Shown piece after piece: positions 1 to 9,018 of a stretch of 64,000 bases of DNA (positions are counted from its first letter, which is position 1; each line of letters begins with the position of its first letter). Under the pieces are notes generated by a model. It made no database searches. It was given only the letters and a program-made list of their open reading frames with translations, and had not been told where the DNA came from. The position numbers were made by a program, and so were the translations under genes. This DNA is from Mesorhizobium loti (GTDB lineage Bacteria > Pseudomonadota > Alphaproteobacteria > Rhizobiales > Rhizobiaceae): assembly GCA_014189435.1 (NCBI GenBank), contig CP050293.1, forward strand, positions 5,895,001 through 5,959,000. Reading direction: 5' to 3'.

Positions 1-179
1 TAGCGCTTGCCTCCTCAGGTAGAGGTCGAAGCCTTGGAATCCTGTCGGGCTCGTCGAATCAGCCGGCGTGGGCATTCACCCAGAACGGTAGTCAAGGAAC
101 TAATCGGCCCTTGTGTCCAACCTCACTCTTGATTGGAGTGAGCTTACCTCATAGAGCCAAAGGTGGGGGACATCAATTG
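1..179. other. no gene recognised; upstream of hsdR remnant
   Basis: No convincing coding region or RNA gene is visible. The stretch could be the tail of a preceding restriction-system gene cut by the window edge, but nothing supports that directly. A good ribosome-binding site (AGGTGGGGGA) lies at its right end, just before the hsdR remnant. Confidence 0.4.
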
Positions 180-839
180 ATGGACAAACGAAGCCTCACC
201 GAACGCGACATCTGCACCAAATTCATCTTACCTGCCGTCAAGCGTGCCGGATGGGATGAGATGTTACAGGTTCGGGAGGAAGTCTATTTTACCAAAGGCC
301 GGATTATCGTGCGCGGGAAGATGGTGACTCGCGGTCAAGCAAAAAAGGCCGACTTCGTTCTCTACTACAAGCCGAATATACCGATCGCGTTGATCGAAGC
401 GAAGGACAACAAACACAGCGTCGGCGATGGTATCCAGCAGGGCCTCGACTATGCCGCGACGCTGGACATCCCCTTCGTATTCTCCTCGAATGGCGACGGT
501 TTCGTCTTTCACGACCGCACCGGCCAGAGCGACACCAAGGAAGCAAGCCTCGGCCTCGATGACTTCCCGTCACCAGTTGACCTTTGGGCGCGCTATCGCA
601 CCTGGAAGAGCCTCGATCCGGAAGCGGAACAGATCGTGCTTCAAGATTATTTCGACGACGGCAGCGGCAAAGCCCCGCGTTATTATCAGGTAAACGCCGT
701 CAACGCAGCGATTGAGGCGATCGCCAAGGGCAGCGACCGCGTGCTGCTCCCCGTCACTATACGGGGAGAGGATGCCGGCAGGCAGGTGAGGGGCGGCATC
801 AACGCCCGAAAAGGGAGATGGTGCGAGTTCGAAACCTGA
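180..839 (+). pseudogene. hsdR: truncated type I restriction enzyme R subunit (HsdR), N-terminal nuclease part
   Basis: Full-length HsdR subunits are about 800-1100 residues: a PD-(D/E)xK nuclease followed by a RecA-like translocase. Only about 219 residues remain here. Seen: the nuclease core with Asp58, Glu73-Ala-Lys75 and a following Gln-rich helix (GIQQGLDYA), then the lead-in to the helicase (RYYQ near 167-170, DRVLL at 186-190). At residue 190, where family members continue into the ATP-binding Walker A loop, the frame enters a palindromic repeat (747-797) and stops at 839. The start at 180 follows a good Shine-Dalgarno; an ATG at 111 is in frame but less likely. No hsdM or hsdS is visible, so this is almost certainly a non-functional remnant. 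Confidence 0.8.
747..797. repeat. palindromic repeat, family A, single arm (A1)
   Basis: Contains CCCCGTCACTATACGGGG, a near-perfect hairpin, followed by a conserved flank (GATGCCGGCAGGCAGGTGAG). The same unit, in paired inverted arms, makes up the repeats at 4085-4260 and 5519-5693. Here one arm sits at the point where the hsdR frame loses homology. Confidence 0.85.
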
Positions 840-889
840 AGCAATTGCCCTGGCAGCCGGGTGCCCCGGCGCAAATCGCGCGGCGGCCA

Positions 890-1798
890 CTACTGCTCGG
901 CGAACATCAACCTTGTCTTGGCGCCATCCGTCGTCGGCGACAAACTCCGCTGGATCAGCGCTTCGACGTGGTCGTTGCGCTGGCGGGCGCTGTCGGCGCC
1001 CATCACCACGACGATCAGGTTGCGGCCATCGGCGTTGTAGGAGGTGACGATGTTGAAGCCCGACGCCCTGATGTAGCCGGTCTTGATGCCGTCGACGCCG
1101 CGCACGCGGCCGAGCATGTCGTTGTGGCCGCGCACCAGCCTGCCGCGGAACATGAAGTCGCTTTCGGAGAAATAGTGGAACTGCTGGGGAAAGCGCTGAT
1201 GCAGCGCCATGCCGAGCACCGCCATGTCGCGCGCCGTGGTGTGCTGGTCGTCGTCGGGCAGGCCGGACGCGTTGCGGAAGGTGGTGCTGGTCATGCCGAG
1301 CTGGCGCGCCTTGGATGTCATCATGGCGGCGAACTGCTCCTCCGAGCCGCCGAGATACTCGCCGACCGCCACCGCCACGTCGTTGGCCGATTTGACGACG
1401 ATGGCGCGGATCGCCGAATCGACGTCGATGCTCTCGCCGCGCCGGAAGCGCATCTTGGTCGGCGGCTGCGAGGCGGCGTGGTCCGACACCGGGATCTGCG
1501 TCTCCTTGGTGACGCGGCCGGACTCCAGCGCCTCGAACAGCAGATAGAGCGTCATCATCTTGGTCAGCGAGGCCGGGTAGCGCTGCGCCGTCGAGCTGAC
1601 TTCGAACAGCTGCTTGCCAGTCTTGGCGTCGACGACGATAGCGGCATATTTCTGCGCCGGCGCCGGCACGGCCAGCACGCTGTCGGGCGGCGTCGTGGCG
1701 CAGCCGGCCAGCAGCACCAGCAGGCCGAGTGCCGCAAAAACTCTCTGGATGAGCGGAAGGGGACGCAGGTTGGACAAGGGCAAGTCTGTTCGGGTCAA
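890..1798 (-). CDS. D-alanyl-D-alanine carboxypeptidase-type penicillin-binding lipoprotein
   Basis: A serine peptidase of the S11 (PBP5/DacA) family that trims pentapeptide stems of peptidoglycan in the periplasm. All three active-site motifs are visible: SLTK (Ser77-Lys80), SAN (137-139) and KTG (239-241). The N-terminus is hydrophobic and ends in a lipobox, LLAGC with Cys33, so it should be a lipoprotein. At 302 residues it lacks the long C-terminal membrane-anchoring domain of classical DacA, which fits lipid anchoring instead. The start is uncertain: the longest frame begins with TTG and no strong Shine-Dalgarno is visible. It stands alone on the minus strand. Confidence 0.85.
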   Translation of the reverse strand: MTRTDLPLSNLRPLPLIQRVFAALGLLVLLAGCATTPPDSVLAVPAPAQKYAAIVVDAKTGKQLFEVSSTAQRYPASLTKMMTLYLLFEALESGRVTKETQIPVSDHAASQPPTKMRFRRGESIDVDSAIRAIVVKSANDVAVAVGEYLGGSEEQFAAMMTSKARQLGMTSTTFRNASGLPDDDQHTTARDMAVLGMALHQRFPQQFHYFSESDFMFRGRLVRGHNDMLGRVRGVDGIKTGYIRASGFNIVTSYNADGRNLIVVVMGADSARQRNDHVEALIQRSLSPTTDGAKTRLMFAEQ

Positions 1799-1897
1799 GC
1801 TGTTGCTGAGATGAGGCGAAGCTAACGTAACGCGATTGATGCGTCCATTTGGTTAATGGCTGACAGTCCCAGGATTGTCGAGACCCTTGCAGGACTT

Positions 1898-2028
1898 GGT
1901 TCCTCGCCCCACGAAGTGGGGAGAGGTGGCTCGGCGAAGCCGAGACGGAGAGGGGCTGCGCCCTACGAAGGCCCCCTCTCCGGCCGCTTCGCTGCCACCT
2001 CTCCCCCACTGCGTGGGGGCGAGGAACC
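1898..2028. repeat. long inverted repeat, family C
   Basis: Two arms of about 33 bases (1898-1930 and 1994-2028) are near-perfect inverted copies (GGTTCCTCGCCCC... and ...GGGGCGAGGAACC), each holding its own small hairpin. It lies in the divergent region between the carboxypeptidase and the coiled-coil protein. It belongs to the same general style as the other intergenic palindromes but has a different sequence. Confidence 0.8.
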
Positions 2029-2134
2029 CAAGCTTGCCGGCCGCCCCGAAAACGCCCGTTTTCCCTGTCTTTCCTTGCCAAGGCCGCGTTTCCCGTGGGA
2101 AGGGGCGTGGTATCTGAGGGCTTGGGGGCTTGGC

Positions 2135-3950
2135 ATGACAAATATCGGGGCCGGGGGCGCAGCGCCCTCGCTTATCAAGGCATCGCTCAGCCGCACCGGC
2201 AAATGGGCCGGCAGCGTCGCTTTCATCAGCGGCGCCGTTGGCGACGTGCTCAATCCGCTGGCGCCGTTCGCCGCCTATATCGCGCTGGTCGCCGCGGTGG
2301 CTGCGGCCATCATCGCCATTGCCATCGTGCTCAGGCTGGTGCTGGCGGCCAAGGCGCTGCCTGCCTTGATCTTCGCCACAAGTGCTGCCGCGGTCGCCGG
2401 CGGCGTCTATGGCCTGCAGCAGCAGACCAACGCGCAGAACGGGGTGATCGCCAGCCTGGTGCCGGCCATCGCCGGGCTGCAGCAGTCGATGGGCATCGTC
2501 TCGGCCAAGGTGGCCAAGATCGAGCAGACCGTTACCGAGACGCAGAAGACGGTCGAGGCGGTCAAGCAGACGACCGACACGGTGGCGAAGAAGACCGATG
2601 AGATCGCTAACGCCCAGCAGCAGCAGACGCAGCAGACGGCGGAAGTGCAAAAGACCACCGAAGAGGTGAAGAAACAGACCGAGACGCTGGCCGCCGGCCA
2701 GGGCGCAGCAGCAGGCCCAGACCGAAAAGCTGCAGGCGACAACCGAACAGATCGCCGCCTCGATCGACACCATCGCCAAGGGCTTTGCCGCCTTGGCGGC
2801 ACAGGGCGGGGCGATCGCCGAGCCGAAGCGGCCGGACGAGTTCTACCACAATGCCCGCGTCTACGAGCTGTCCGGCGACATGCTCAATGCGCGGCGCTCC
2901 TATCTCGCCTTTGCCGGTTTCGATGTCGACGCCATCGACCCCTATACGCGCTTTGCCACGCTGCTTCGGGTGCAGGACGGCAAGGCCGGCGCCCGCGAAG
3001 TGTTCGGCGCGCTTGCCGACAAGGGCAAGGCGCTGTCGATCAAGCTGGTGCATATCCTGCAGTTCGACGACGCCCAGCGGCTCGACAAGCTCAACGCCTT
3101 CATCACCGCCAATGCGGACTTCGCGCCGGCCTATTTCCTATTGGCGCAGGAATTTTCGGAGGACCGGCTCGGCGCCCAGACGCTGGCCGACAAGCGCAAC
3201 GAGGCCAAGGCGCTGACCAAATTCGTATCCTATGAAAAGGATGGCGGGCTGCTCAAATATTTCGTCGACCAGACGCAGCTCGCAGACTGGCTGGACCGCA
3301 GCCGCAGCCGGCTGGCAGCCCTTGGCGACGTGCTCGACCCCGCCCGCTTCGTGCCTTCGCTGACGCCGATGCGCTCGAACCAGGGCTGGTCGATGACCAT
3401 CTCGCTGCCGGAGCCGGCGACCGCCATCTCCTGGCGCATGGGCGACAGCGGCCCGTTCACCGACACCGGTTTCCTGGCCATGAACGACCAGACCACCGGC
3501 AAGCCGATGGCCAATCCGAGCTTCGAATTGCCCGACAGCACGCAGGCCGGGACCATCGCGATCAAATATCTCGACATCAGGGGCCGCGAGACCGGCCCGT
3601 TCGACATCCGCTTCGATCCCGATACGGCGCTCCAGCAAGGCGACAAGCAGATCCTCGACCAGTTCTGGACCTCGTGGATCGCCTTCGATTCCGGCGGCAA
3701 TCACGGCCTGGTCTATTTCACCCAGATGCTGTCCTACCGCTGCGCCATCAAGGAGGCGCATTACAGCCTGAACGGTGCGGCGCTCGACAAGTCGCTGGAG
3801 ATACCGCCCTGCGACAAGAAAGACCCCTACGCCATCCCCTACGACGCCAAGGGCTATTTCAAGATCGCCGACAGCGTGAAATCGATGTCGGTGCAGGTCA
3901 CCTACACCGACGGGACAAAATCGCCGGTGCGGGAATACAAGCGGCAGTAG
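2135..3950 (+). CDS. membrane-anchored coiled-coil protein of unknown function, frameshifted
   Basis: Read as one gene of about 604 residues with a one-base frame change. The first part (from ATG 2135) has two hydrophobic segments (roughly residues 45-90) and then a Gln/Thr/Lys-rich coiled coil resembling the heptad region of chemoreceptors (repeated KVAKIEQTVTETQKTVEAVK-like units). At a GGG run (2701-2703) the frame shifts; removing one G restores the continuation AQQQAQTEKLQATTEQ. The second part (clear from 2793) has no family I recognise and ends in a Cys-containing beta-rich segment. The ATG at 2793 could be annotated separately as a 385-residue gene, but the coiled coil clearly continues upstream of it. 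The change may be a sequencing error, a mutation or a programmed shift. Confidence 0.65.
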
Positions 3951-3952
3951 AG

Positions 3953-4029
3953 GCGCTTACCCTCCCCCTTGTGGGGAGGGTCGGCGAGCGGTCGCAGCGA
4001 AGCGGAGACCGTTCGACGGGGTGGGGGCC
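3953..4029. repeat. palindromic repeat, family B (B1)
   Basis: CTTACCCTCCCCCTTGTGGG-type hairpin followed by a GGTCGGCGAGCGG flank and ending GACGGGGTGGGGG. Related to the paired repeat at 61688-61839. It starts immediately after the stop codon of the coiled-coil gene, so it may also work as a 3' end hairpin. Confidence 0.75.
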
Positions 4030-4084
4030 GACACCAGCCATGGCGATTGGCTTCGGGTCGAGATTTGCCTCGCCCAGCGTTGGC

Positions 4085-4260
4085 GCTGCCCCTCACCTGC
4101 CTGCCGGCATCCTCTCCCCGTATAGTGACGGGGAGAGGGGCGCTGTCGTCAATGGTTTCGCCAATCACCAGCGTTGCAGAAAAGGGCCGGCGTCGCGACC
4201 AGTTCCCTTCTCCCCGTCTCTATACGGGGAGAAGGTGCCGGCAGGCGGATGAGGGGCGGC
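4085..4260. repeat. paired palindromic repeat, family A (A2)
   Basis: Left arm 4085-4138 and right arm 4205-4260 are inverted copies of about 54 bases; each carries a CCCCGTATAG...GGGG hairpin. The spacer contains TTTCGCCAATCACCAGCG, shared with the copy at 5519-5693. With B1 it fills most of the 437-base gap 3951-4387, where I see no gene. Confidence 0.85.
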
Positions 4261-4387
4261 GCTGACAATCAACAGTTGGCCTCTCCACGCTGTATTCCCC
4301 TCACCCTGATGCAAAATGCCGATCGCGATGCTTGCGCAACCTTCACGGAGCAGGTTTGTTCGCACCACCAGAATCAACAGGTGCGCG

Positions 4388-5488
4388 ATGACCATCCATA
4401 CGATCAAGGCCAGAAGCATTTCGGTTTCGCTCGACCTCACGGTCGGCCACATCGCCGACATGGTCGTCGAGGGCGGTGGGCGCCAGCTGAAGCCGCTGCA
4501 TCGTGCGCCCTGGGTCGATGCGAACGAGACGCTGCCGGACAATTTGCCGGAAGGCACGGTTCGCCTGTCCGGCGATTTTCTCTGCGCGCCGTTTTCGCGC
4601 AGCGATGTGGAGGAGGCGCCGCTGCATGGCTGGCCGGCCAACAGCGGCTGGGACGTGGTCGAGAGTGCCGCGACAGAGGATGGCTGGCGCGCGGTCTACC
4701 GCTTGCGGCACAAGGTGATGGGCGCGAGCGTCGACAAGATCCTGACGCTGCGCGACGACCATCCCTTCCTCTACCAGGAGCATGTGTTTTCAGGCGGCCA
4801 TGGCGCGATCTCGGTCGCGCATCATCCGATGACGGCGATGACGGGCGGCGGCAGGCTGGCCTTTTCGCCCAAGCGGTTTGCCGCGACGCTGGACGATCCG
4901 CTGGAGCCCGATCCCGCCCGCGGCCGCTTCATGCTGGCCTATCCGGCGCGGTCCGCCGATCTCGGCCATTTTCCCGCCACTGGGGGCGGTACGCTCGATC
5001 TCACGGAATACCGCATGGACGACCGCCGCGAGGATTTCATCACCCTGGTCGAGGCCGATCATGGTGGGCCGGGTTGGACCGCGCTTGCGCGTCAGGCCGA
5101 AGAGGATCTGGTGCTGGTGCTGAAGAACCCGGCCGAGCTGCCGATCACCATGCTGTGGCTCAGCAATGGCGGGCGCGACTACGCCCCGTGGAGCGGCCGC
5201 CACCTGGGCGTGCTCGGCATCGAGGACGGCCGCGCTGCCGTCGGCCATGCCGCCTCGATCGGCGACAACTGGCTGAAGCGCGAAGGGGTGGCAACCGCCT
5301 TTGCGCTTGGCGAAGGCCAAAGCGTTTCCTTTCGCCATGTCATCGGCGCCATGCCGCTGTCCGGCGGCGAGCCACCACAGGCGGTCACGACGGCGGATGG
5401 CCGCATGCGGATGGCAGCAGGCGGCTTGTCCTGGGAAGTTCCCTTCGACAGCGATTTCCTGCGCATCGGTCGGCCTGCGGCTGGCTGA
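4388..5488 (+). CDS. conserved protein of unknown function, possibly galactose-mutarotase-like fold
   Basis: 366 residues, no signal peptide and no membrane segment. The sequence is rich in Trp, Asp, Gly and His and looks like a beta-sandwich (motifs such as HPFLYQEHVFSGGHG and LWLSNGGRDYAPW). That recalls carbohydrate-active mutarotase-like folds, but this is a guess from composition, not a family match. An upstream in-frame ATG at 4316 exists; 4388 gives the natural N-terminus MTIHTIKARSISVSLDL. The gene is bracketed by two repeats of the same family in the same orientation (4085-4260 and 5519-5693) and has no operon partner. Confidence 0.6.
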   Translation: MTIHTIKARSISVSLDLTVGHIADMVVEGGGRQLKPLHRAPWVDANETLPDNLPEGTVRLSGDFLCAPFSRSDVEEAPLHGWPANSGWDVVESAATEDGWRAVYRLRHKVMGASVDKILTLRDDHPFLYQEHVFSGGHGAISVAHHPMTAMTGGGRLAFSPKRFAATLDDPLEPDPARGRFMLAYPARSADLGHFPATGGGTLDLTEYRMDDRREDFITLVEADHGGPGWTALARQAEEDLVLVLKNPAELPITMLWLSNGGRDYAPWSGRHLGVLGIEDGRAAVGHAASIGDNWLKREGVATAFALGEGQSVSFRHVIGAMPLSGGEPPQAVTTADGRMRMAAGGLSWEVPFDSDFLRIGRPAAG

Positions 5489-5518
5489 ACGAGCTTCAAG
5501 GTTTCCATCAAAGTTGGC

Positions 5519-5693
5519 GCTGCCCCTCACCTGCCTTCCGGCATCCTCTCCCCGTATAGTGACGGGGAGAGGGGCGCTCTCATCGATGATTTCGCCAATC
5601 ACCAGCGCAAGAAGGACGCCGTCGTTGCGGCCAGCCCCTTCTCCCCGTCACTATACGGGGAGAAGTGCCCGGCAGGGCGATGAGGGGCGGCGC
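5519..5693. repeat. paired palindromic repeat, family A (A3)
   Basis: Left arm 5519-5574 and right arm 5636-5693 are inverted copies, with perfect CCCCGTATAGTGACGGGG hairpins. It has the same layout and spacer motif (TTTCGCCAATCACCAGCG) as the copy at 4085-4260, in the same orientation. It fills most of the 320-base gap 5489-5808, which contains no gene. Confidence 0.87.
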
Positions 5694-5808
5694 CGACTTC
5701 GGCAATTGACCCTTCCAATCGTGCAAATCCCGGTTTGAAATTTCCACCAACTGCCGACAAGATGCGGTGGAAATTATCGTGCCTATCATCCAGGCCAGAG
5801 AGGCTCTC

Positions 5809-6429
5809 ATGTCCGAAATCGCCCATCTCGCCGCCACCATCTTCAAGCGCGCCGGCAAGGCAAGTCGCTTCATCGTCGCCATTGCCGGGCCGCCGGGGGC
5901 GGGCAAGTCGACGCTGTCGGCGGCCCTGCATGACCTGCTGCCCGAAGGCGCCTCGGAAGTCGTGCCTATGGATGGCTTTCACTATGACGACGTCGTGCTC
6001 GAGCGGCGCGGCCTGCGCGCGCGCAAGGGAGCGCCGGAAACCTTCGACTTTGCCGGCTTTGAAACCCTGCTGAAGCGTATCCGAGCCGGCGAACCCGACA
6101 TCGCCATCCCGGTCTTCGACCGCAGCATGGAACTGTCGCGCGCCGCCGCCTCGATCGTCGCCACGGAGACCAAATTCATCCTGGTCGAGGGCAATTACCT
6201 GCTGCTCGACGAGGAGCCATGGTCGCGGCTGGCGCCGCTGTTCGATTTCTCGATCTTCGTCGACGTGCCGCGCAACGAGCTCGAGCGCCGCTTGCTGGAG
6301 CGCTGGCACGGGCACGGCCGCTCCGATGCGGATGCGCGCGCCTGGATCGCCTCCAACGACATGCCCAACATTGACCGCGTTATTGCTCGCCGCCGGGCTG
6401 CCGATCTGGTGATCGGCGATTCCGCTTGA
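5809..6429 (+). CDS. P-loop nucleoside/sugar kinase-like protein
   Basis: 206-residue ATPase of the uridine kinase/phosphoribulokinase-like group that phosphorylates small metabolites. Seen: Walker A GPPGAGKS (27-34), the DGFHYDD segment typical of this group (substrate loop), and a LVEGNYLLLDE strand corresponding to Walker B. The related rhizobial FrcK kinases sit beside fructose transporters; no sugar transporter is adjacent here, so the substrate is unknown. ATG 5809 is chosen because AGAGAGG lies just upstream and the protein then begins like its relatives; 5767 is an in-frame alternative. Confidence 0.78.
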   Translation: MSEIAHLAATIFKRAGKASRFIVAIAGPPGAGKSTLSAALHDLLPEGASEVVPMDGFHYDDVVLERRGLRARKGAPETFDFAGFETLLKRIRAGEPDIAIPVFDRSMELSRAAASIVATETKFILVEGNYLLLDEEPWSRLAPLFDFSIFVDVPRNELERRLLERWHGHGRSDADARAWIASNDMPNIDRVIARRRAADLVIGDSA

Positions 6430-6514
6430 TTCTACGGATTGCGCAAGGGGAACCTTAAGACATTCAGGCCGTTATCGCCGACAAGGCAATTCTGCCAAAC
6501 AGGGATTCCGTCCG

Positions 6515-6862
6515 ATGGCAACCAAGGCAAGAAAGCCCGCGCCCGCCAAGGGCAAGGCAACCCAATCCAAGGCAGGCGCCGGCCCGGCAATCGCTGCACG
6601 TTCGAAGGACGCCAAGCCGGCCTTCGGCAAGGCGGCGCCGAAGAAAGTGGTGCCGACAGCGGCAAAAGCTGCGCCGAAAGCCGCAAAGCCCAAAAAGCCG
6701 GCGAGCGCTGACGCCTCGATCTCGGGCAGCGCCATGCGCACGGTCAAGGCTGCGGCCAATGTGGCTGCGGGCGCGGTCGTCCTCGCCGCCAGGGGCACTG
6801 CATCGTTTGCAGCCTCCATGGCTGGCAAGGGCGGTTCGAAAGCCAAGGCGAAGGCAAAGTAG
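6515..6862 (+). CDS. small Lys/Ala/Pro-rich histone H1-like protein
   Basis: 115 residues, very basic. The N-terminal two thirds and the extreme C-terminus are runs of Ala-Lys-Pro repeats (for example KAAPKAAKPKKPA), with a short more hydrophobic helical stretch in between (VKAAANVAAGAVVLAARGTA). The composition resembles eukaryotic H1 tails and bacterial H1-like nucleoid proteins, so DNA binding is the likely role. Low sequence complexity makes a family call unsafe. It is monocistronic, downstream of the kinase gene. Confidence 0.6.
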   Translation: MATKARKPAPAKGKATQSKAGAGPAIAARSKDAKPAFGKAAPKKVVPTAAKAAPKAAKPKKPASADASISGSAMRTVKAAANVAAGAVVLAARGTASFAASMAGKGGSKAKAKAK

Positions 6863-6890
6863 CCTTCTCAAAGGATTTCGCTGGTTTGTG

Positions 6891-7595
6891 TCAGGGCTTG
6901 GCGGGTATGGTCAGGCCCTTCTGCACCGCCGGCCGCGCCAGACCGCGTTCCAGCCATGTTCCCACATTGGCGAAATCGTCGAAGCCGACGAGTTCGCGTG
7001 CTTCGTAGAAGCCGATCAGGTTGCGCACCCAGCCGAGCAGCGAGATATCGGCGATGGTGTAGTCATTGCCCATGATCCATTTGCGGCCCTTCAGCCGGCC
7101 GTCCAGCACGCCGATCAGCCGCCGCGACTCATCGCGATAGCGCTCCAGCGGGCGCTTGTCGGCTATCTCGCGGCCGGCGAATTTGTGGAAGAAGCCGACC
7201 TGGCCGAACATCGGTCCGACCGACGCCATCTGGAAGAACACCCACTGGATGGTCTCGTAGCGGCGCGCGGCGTCCACGGGCATGAGCAGGCCGGTCTTTT
7301 CAGCGAGGTAGAGCAGGATGGCGCCGGATTCGAACAGGCCGATCGGTTTGCCATCGGGACCGTTCGGATCGATGATTGCCGGTATCTTGCCGTTGGGATT
7401 GAGCGACAGGAATTCCGGCGTCCAGCTTTCGTTCTTGCCGATGTTGACCAGATGCGGCTCGTAAGGCAGGCCAAGCTCTTCCAGGGCAATCGATATCTTC
7501 ACGCCGTTCGGCGTTGTCGCCGAATAAAGCTGGATCTGGTCCGGATGCCTGGCTGGCCAGCGTGTTGCAATCGGAAAGGCGGACAGGTCAGCCAT
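6891..7595 (-). CDS. glutathione S-transferase, YfcG/YghU-like
   Basis: 234 residues from the ATG preceded by AGGAG (7595). The N-terminal thioredoxin-like domain has LYSATTPNGVKISIALEELG, the signature of the nu-class (YfcG/YghU) disulfide-bond reductase GSTs, then the NPNGKIPAI and ESGAILLYLAEK glutathione-binding segments. The C-terminal half is the all-alpha domain (NDYTIADISLLGWV). Likely role: glutathione-dependent disulfide or peroxide reduction in the cytoplasm. A longer frame to 7652 lacks a Shine-Dalgarno. Confidence 0.88.
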   Translation of the reverse strand: MADLSAFPIATRWPARHPDQIQLYSATTPNGVKISIALEELGLPYEPHLVNIGKNESWTPEFLSLNPNGKIPAIIDPNGPDGKPIGLFESGAILLYLAEKTGLLMPVDAARRYETIQWVFFQMASVGPMFGQVGFFHKFAGREIADKRPLERYRDESRRLIGVLDGRLKGRKWIMGNDYTIADISLLGWVRNLIGFYEARELVGFDDFANVGTWLERGLARPAVQKGLTIPAKP

Positions 7596-7753
7596 GGAAA
7601 ACTCCTGAATGGGGATTCGCGCCGAGCGGCGCGGTTTTGGCGGGTCCATCAAGAACTAGGCGCGCGGCCGATCCTGATCAATATGGCGGCGACAGTTTCG
7701 CCATGCACGGACAGTCAATAGAACGGGTCGTGCGGGACGCTCGACATCGCCCT

Positions 7754-7797
7754 GGGCAGGTGTAACCGCCCCGGGCAGGTGTAACCGCCCGGGCAGA
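7754..7797. repeat. short tandem repeat between GST and ketosynthase genes
   Basis: GGGCAGGTGTAACCGCCC occurs twice head to tail (from 7754 and from 7773), followed by a partial third GGGCAGA. The CGCCC/GGGC boundaries can pair. It lies just beyond the 3' end of the ketosynthase gene and may act as part of its transcript end. Confidence 0.7.
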
Positions 7798-7804
7798 TCA
7801 GGAA

Positions 7805-9013
7805 TCAGACGGCCTTGAAGGCCAGAACCGCATTGGTGCCGCCGAACGCGAAGCCGTTGCTGATGGCGGTGCGCACCTTGCGCTCGCGTGCCACGTTCGG
7901 TGTGACGTCGAGGTCGCAATCCGGGTCGGCCTCGCGAAAATTGGCCGTCGGCGGCACGATGCCTTCGCGGATCGCATTCACGCAGGCGATCATCTCCAGC
8001 GCACCCGATGCGCCGAGGCAATGGGCATGCATCGACTTGGTCGACGACACCGACAGCTTGTAGGCGTGGTCGCCGAAGACGCGCTTGATCGCCGCCGTCT
8101 CGATCTGGTCATTGGCCTTGGTGCCGGTGCCGTGGGCATTGAGATAGTCGACGTCCTCGGGATTGAACCCGGCGTCGGCCAGGCAGGCACGCATGGCGGC
8201 CGTTGGTCCGTCGATGGTCGGCGCGACGATGTCGGACGCATCGGCGGAGAGGCCGGCGCCGGCAATCTCGGCAAGGATGGTGGCGCCACGCGCCATGGCA
8301 TGCTCGTAGGTTTCCAGCACCGCCATGCCGGCGCCCTCGCCGAGCGACAGGCCCTGGCGATCGGCCGAAAATGGCCGGCAGGTGTCGGGCGCCAGCACGC
8401 GCAATGCTTCCCAGCCCTTCAGGATGCCCCAGACCAGCGGCGCATCGGTGCCGCCGGCGACCATCACGTCGGCGCGGCCGAGCCTGATCTGGTCGACAGC
8501 CGAGGCGATGGCGTGGTTGGACGACGAACAGGCCGAGGTGACGCCGAAGACCGGCCCGCGCAGGCCGAGATTCATGCTGACATGGCCGGAGGCCGCACTT
8601 GGCATCACCTTCGGCACGGTGAAGATGCCGGCGCGATTCTTGCCTTCGATCAGGATGGCCCGATAGCTTTCCTCGATCGCCTCCCAGCCGCAGACGCCGA
8701 CACCGACGATGGTGCCCATCCGATAGGTGGTGGCCTCGTTCGAAACCAGGCCGGACTGCTGCATGGCTTCCCGGGCCGCGATCGTCGCCAGCAGGCTGAA
8801 GCGGTCCATCGACACGGTCTGCTTGCGGTCGATGCCGTGATCGGGAAGCGTCTTGATTTCGCAGCCGACCTTGACCTTCAGGTCATGCAGCTGCGGACTT
8901 GTGATCTGGCCGATGGCCGAGCGGCCGGCGCGCATCTCGTTCCAGATCGCAGGCGCGCTGGTGCCGAGCCCGCAAATACCGCCCATGCCGGTGATGACGA
9001 CGCGCTGCCGCAT
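7805..9013 (-). CDS. beta-ketoacyl-ACP synthase, NodE-like
   Basis: 402-residue KAS-II-type condensing enzyme that elongates acyl chains on an acyl carrier protein. Catalytic residues are all visible: Cys162 in [10 protein letters not shown], His294 in [11 protein letters not shown] and His331 in the [11 protein letters not shown] segment, plus the C-terminal [10 protein letters not shown] loop. Length and the adjacent specialised ACP gene (5 nt upstream on the same strand) match the NodF-NodE pair that makes polyunsaturated acyl chains for Nod factors. No nodABC genes or recognisable nod box are nearby, so the pair could serve another lipid. NodE-like is an inference from sequence and layout. 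Confidence 0.8.
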   Translation of the reverse strand: MRQRVVITGMGGICGLGTSAPAIWNEMRAGRSAIGQITSPQLHDLKVKVGCEIKTLPDHGIDRKQTVSMDRFSLLATIAAREAMQQSGLVSNEATTYRMGTIVGVGVCGWEAIEESYRAILIEGKNRAGIFTVPKVMPSAASGHVSMNLGLRGPVFGVTSACSSSNHAIASAVDQIRLGRADVMVAGGTDAPLVWGILKGWEALRVLAPDTCRPFSADRQGLSLGEGAGMAVLETYEHAMARGATILAEIAGAGLSADASDIVAPTIDGPTAAMRACLADAGFNPEDVDYLNAHGTGTKANDQIETAAIKRVFGDHAYKLSVSSTKSMHAHCLGASGALEMIACVNAIREGIVPPTANFREADPDCDLDVTPNVARERKVRTAISNGFAFGGTNAVLAFKAV

Positions 9014-9018
9014 TCAGG

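Noticed and set aside
10..60. tRNA-like string (CTCAGGTAGAGG...GAATC)
   Set aside because: D-arm-like letters are present, but anticodon and acceptor stems do not pair, so it is not a tRNA gene.
570..2141. 523-residue open frame on the minus strand opposite and beyond the carboxypeptidase gene
   Set aside because: A GC-rich shadow frame: low-complexity Arg/Ala/Gly sequence, no family features, and it overlaps a clear gene in the correct frame.
3950..5810. CRISPR-like array from repeated palindromes
   Set aside because: Copies are paired inverted arms with gene-sized spacing, no regular short spacers and no cas genes.
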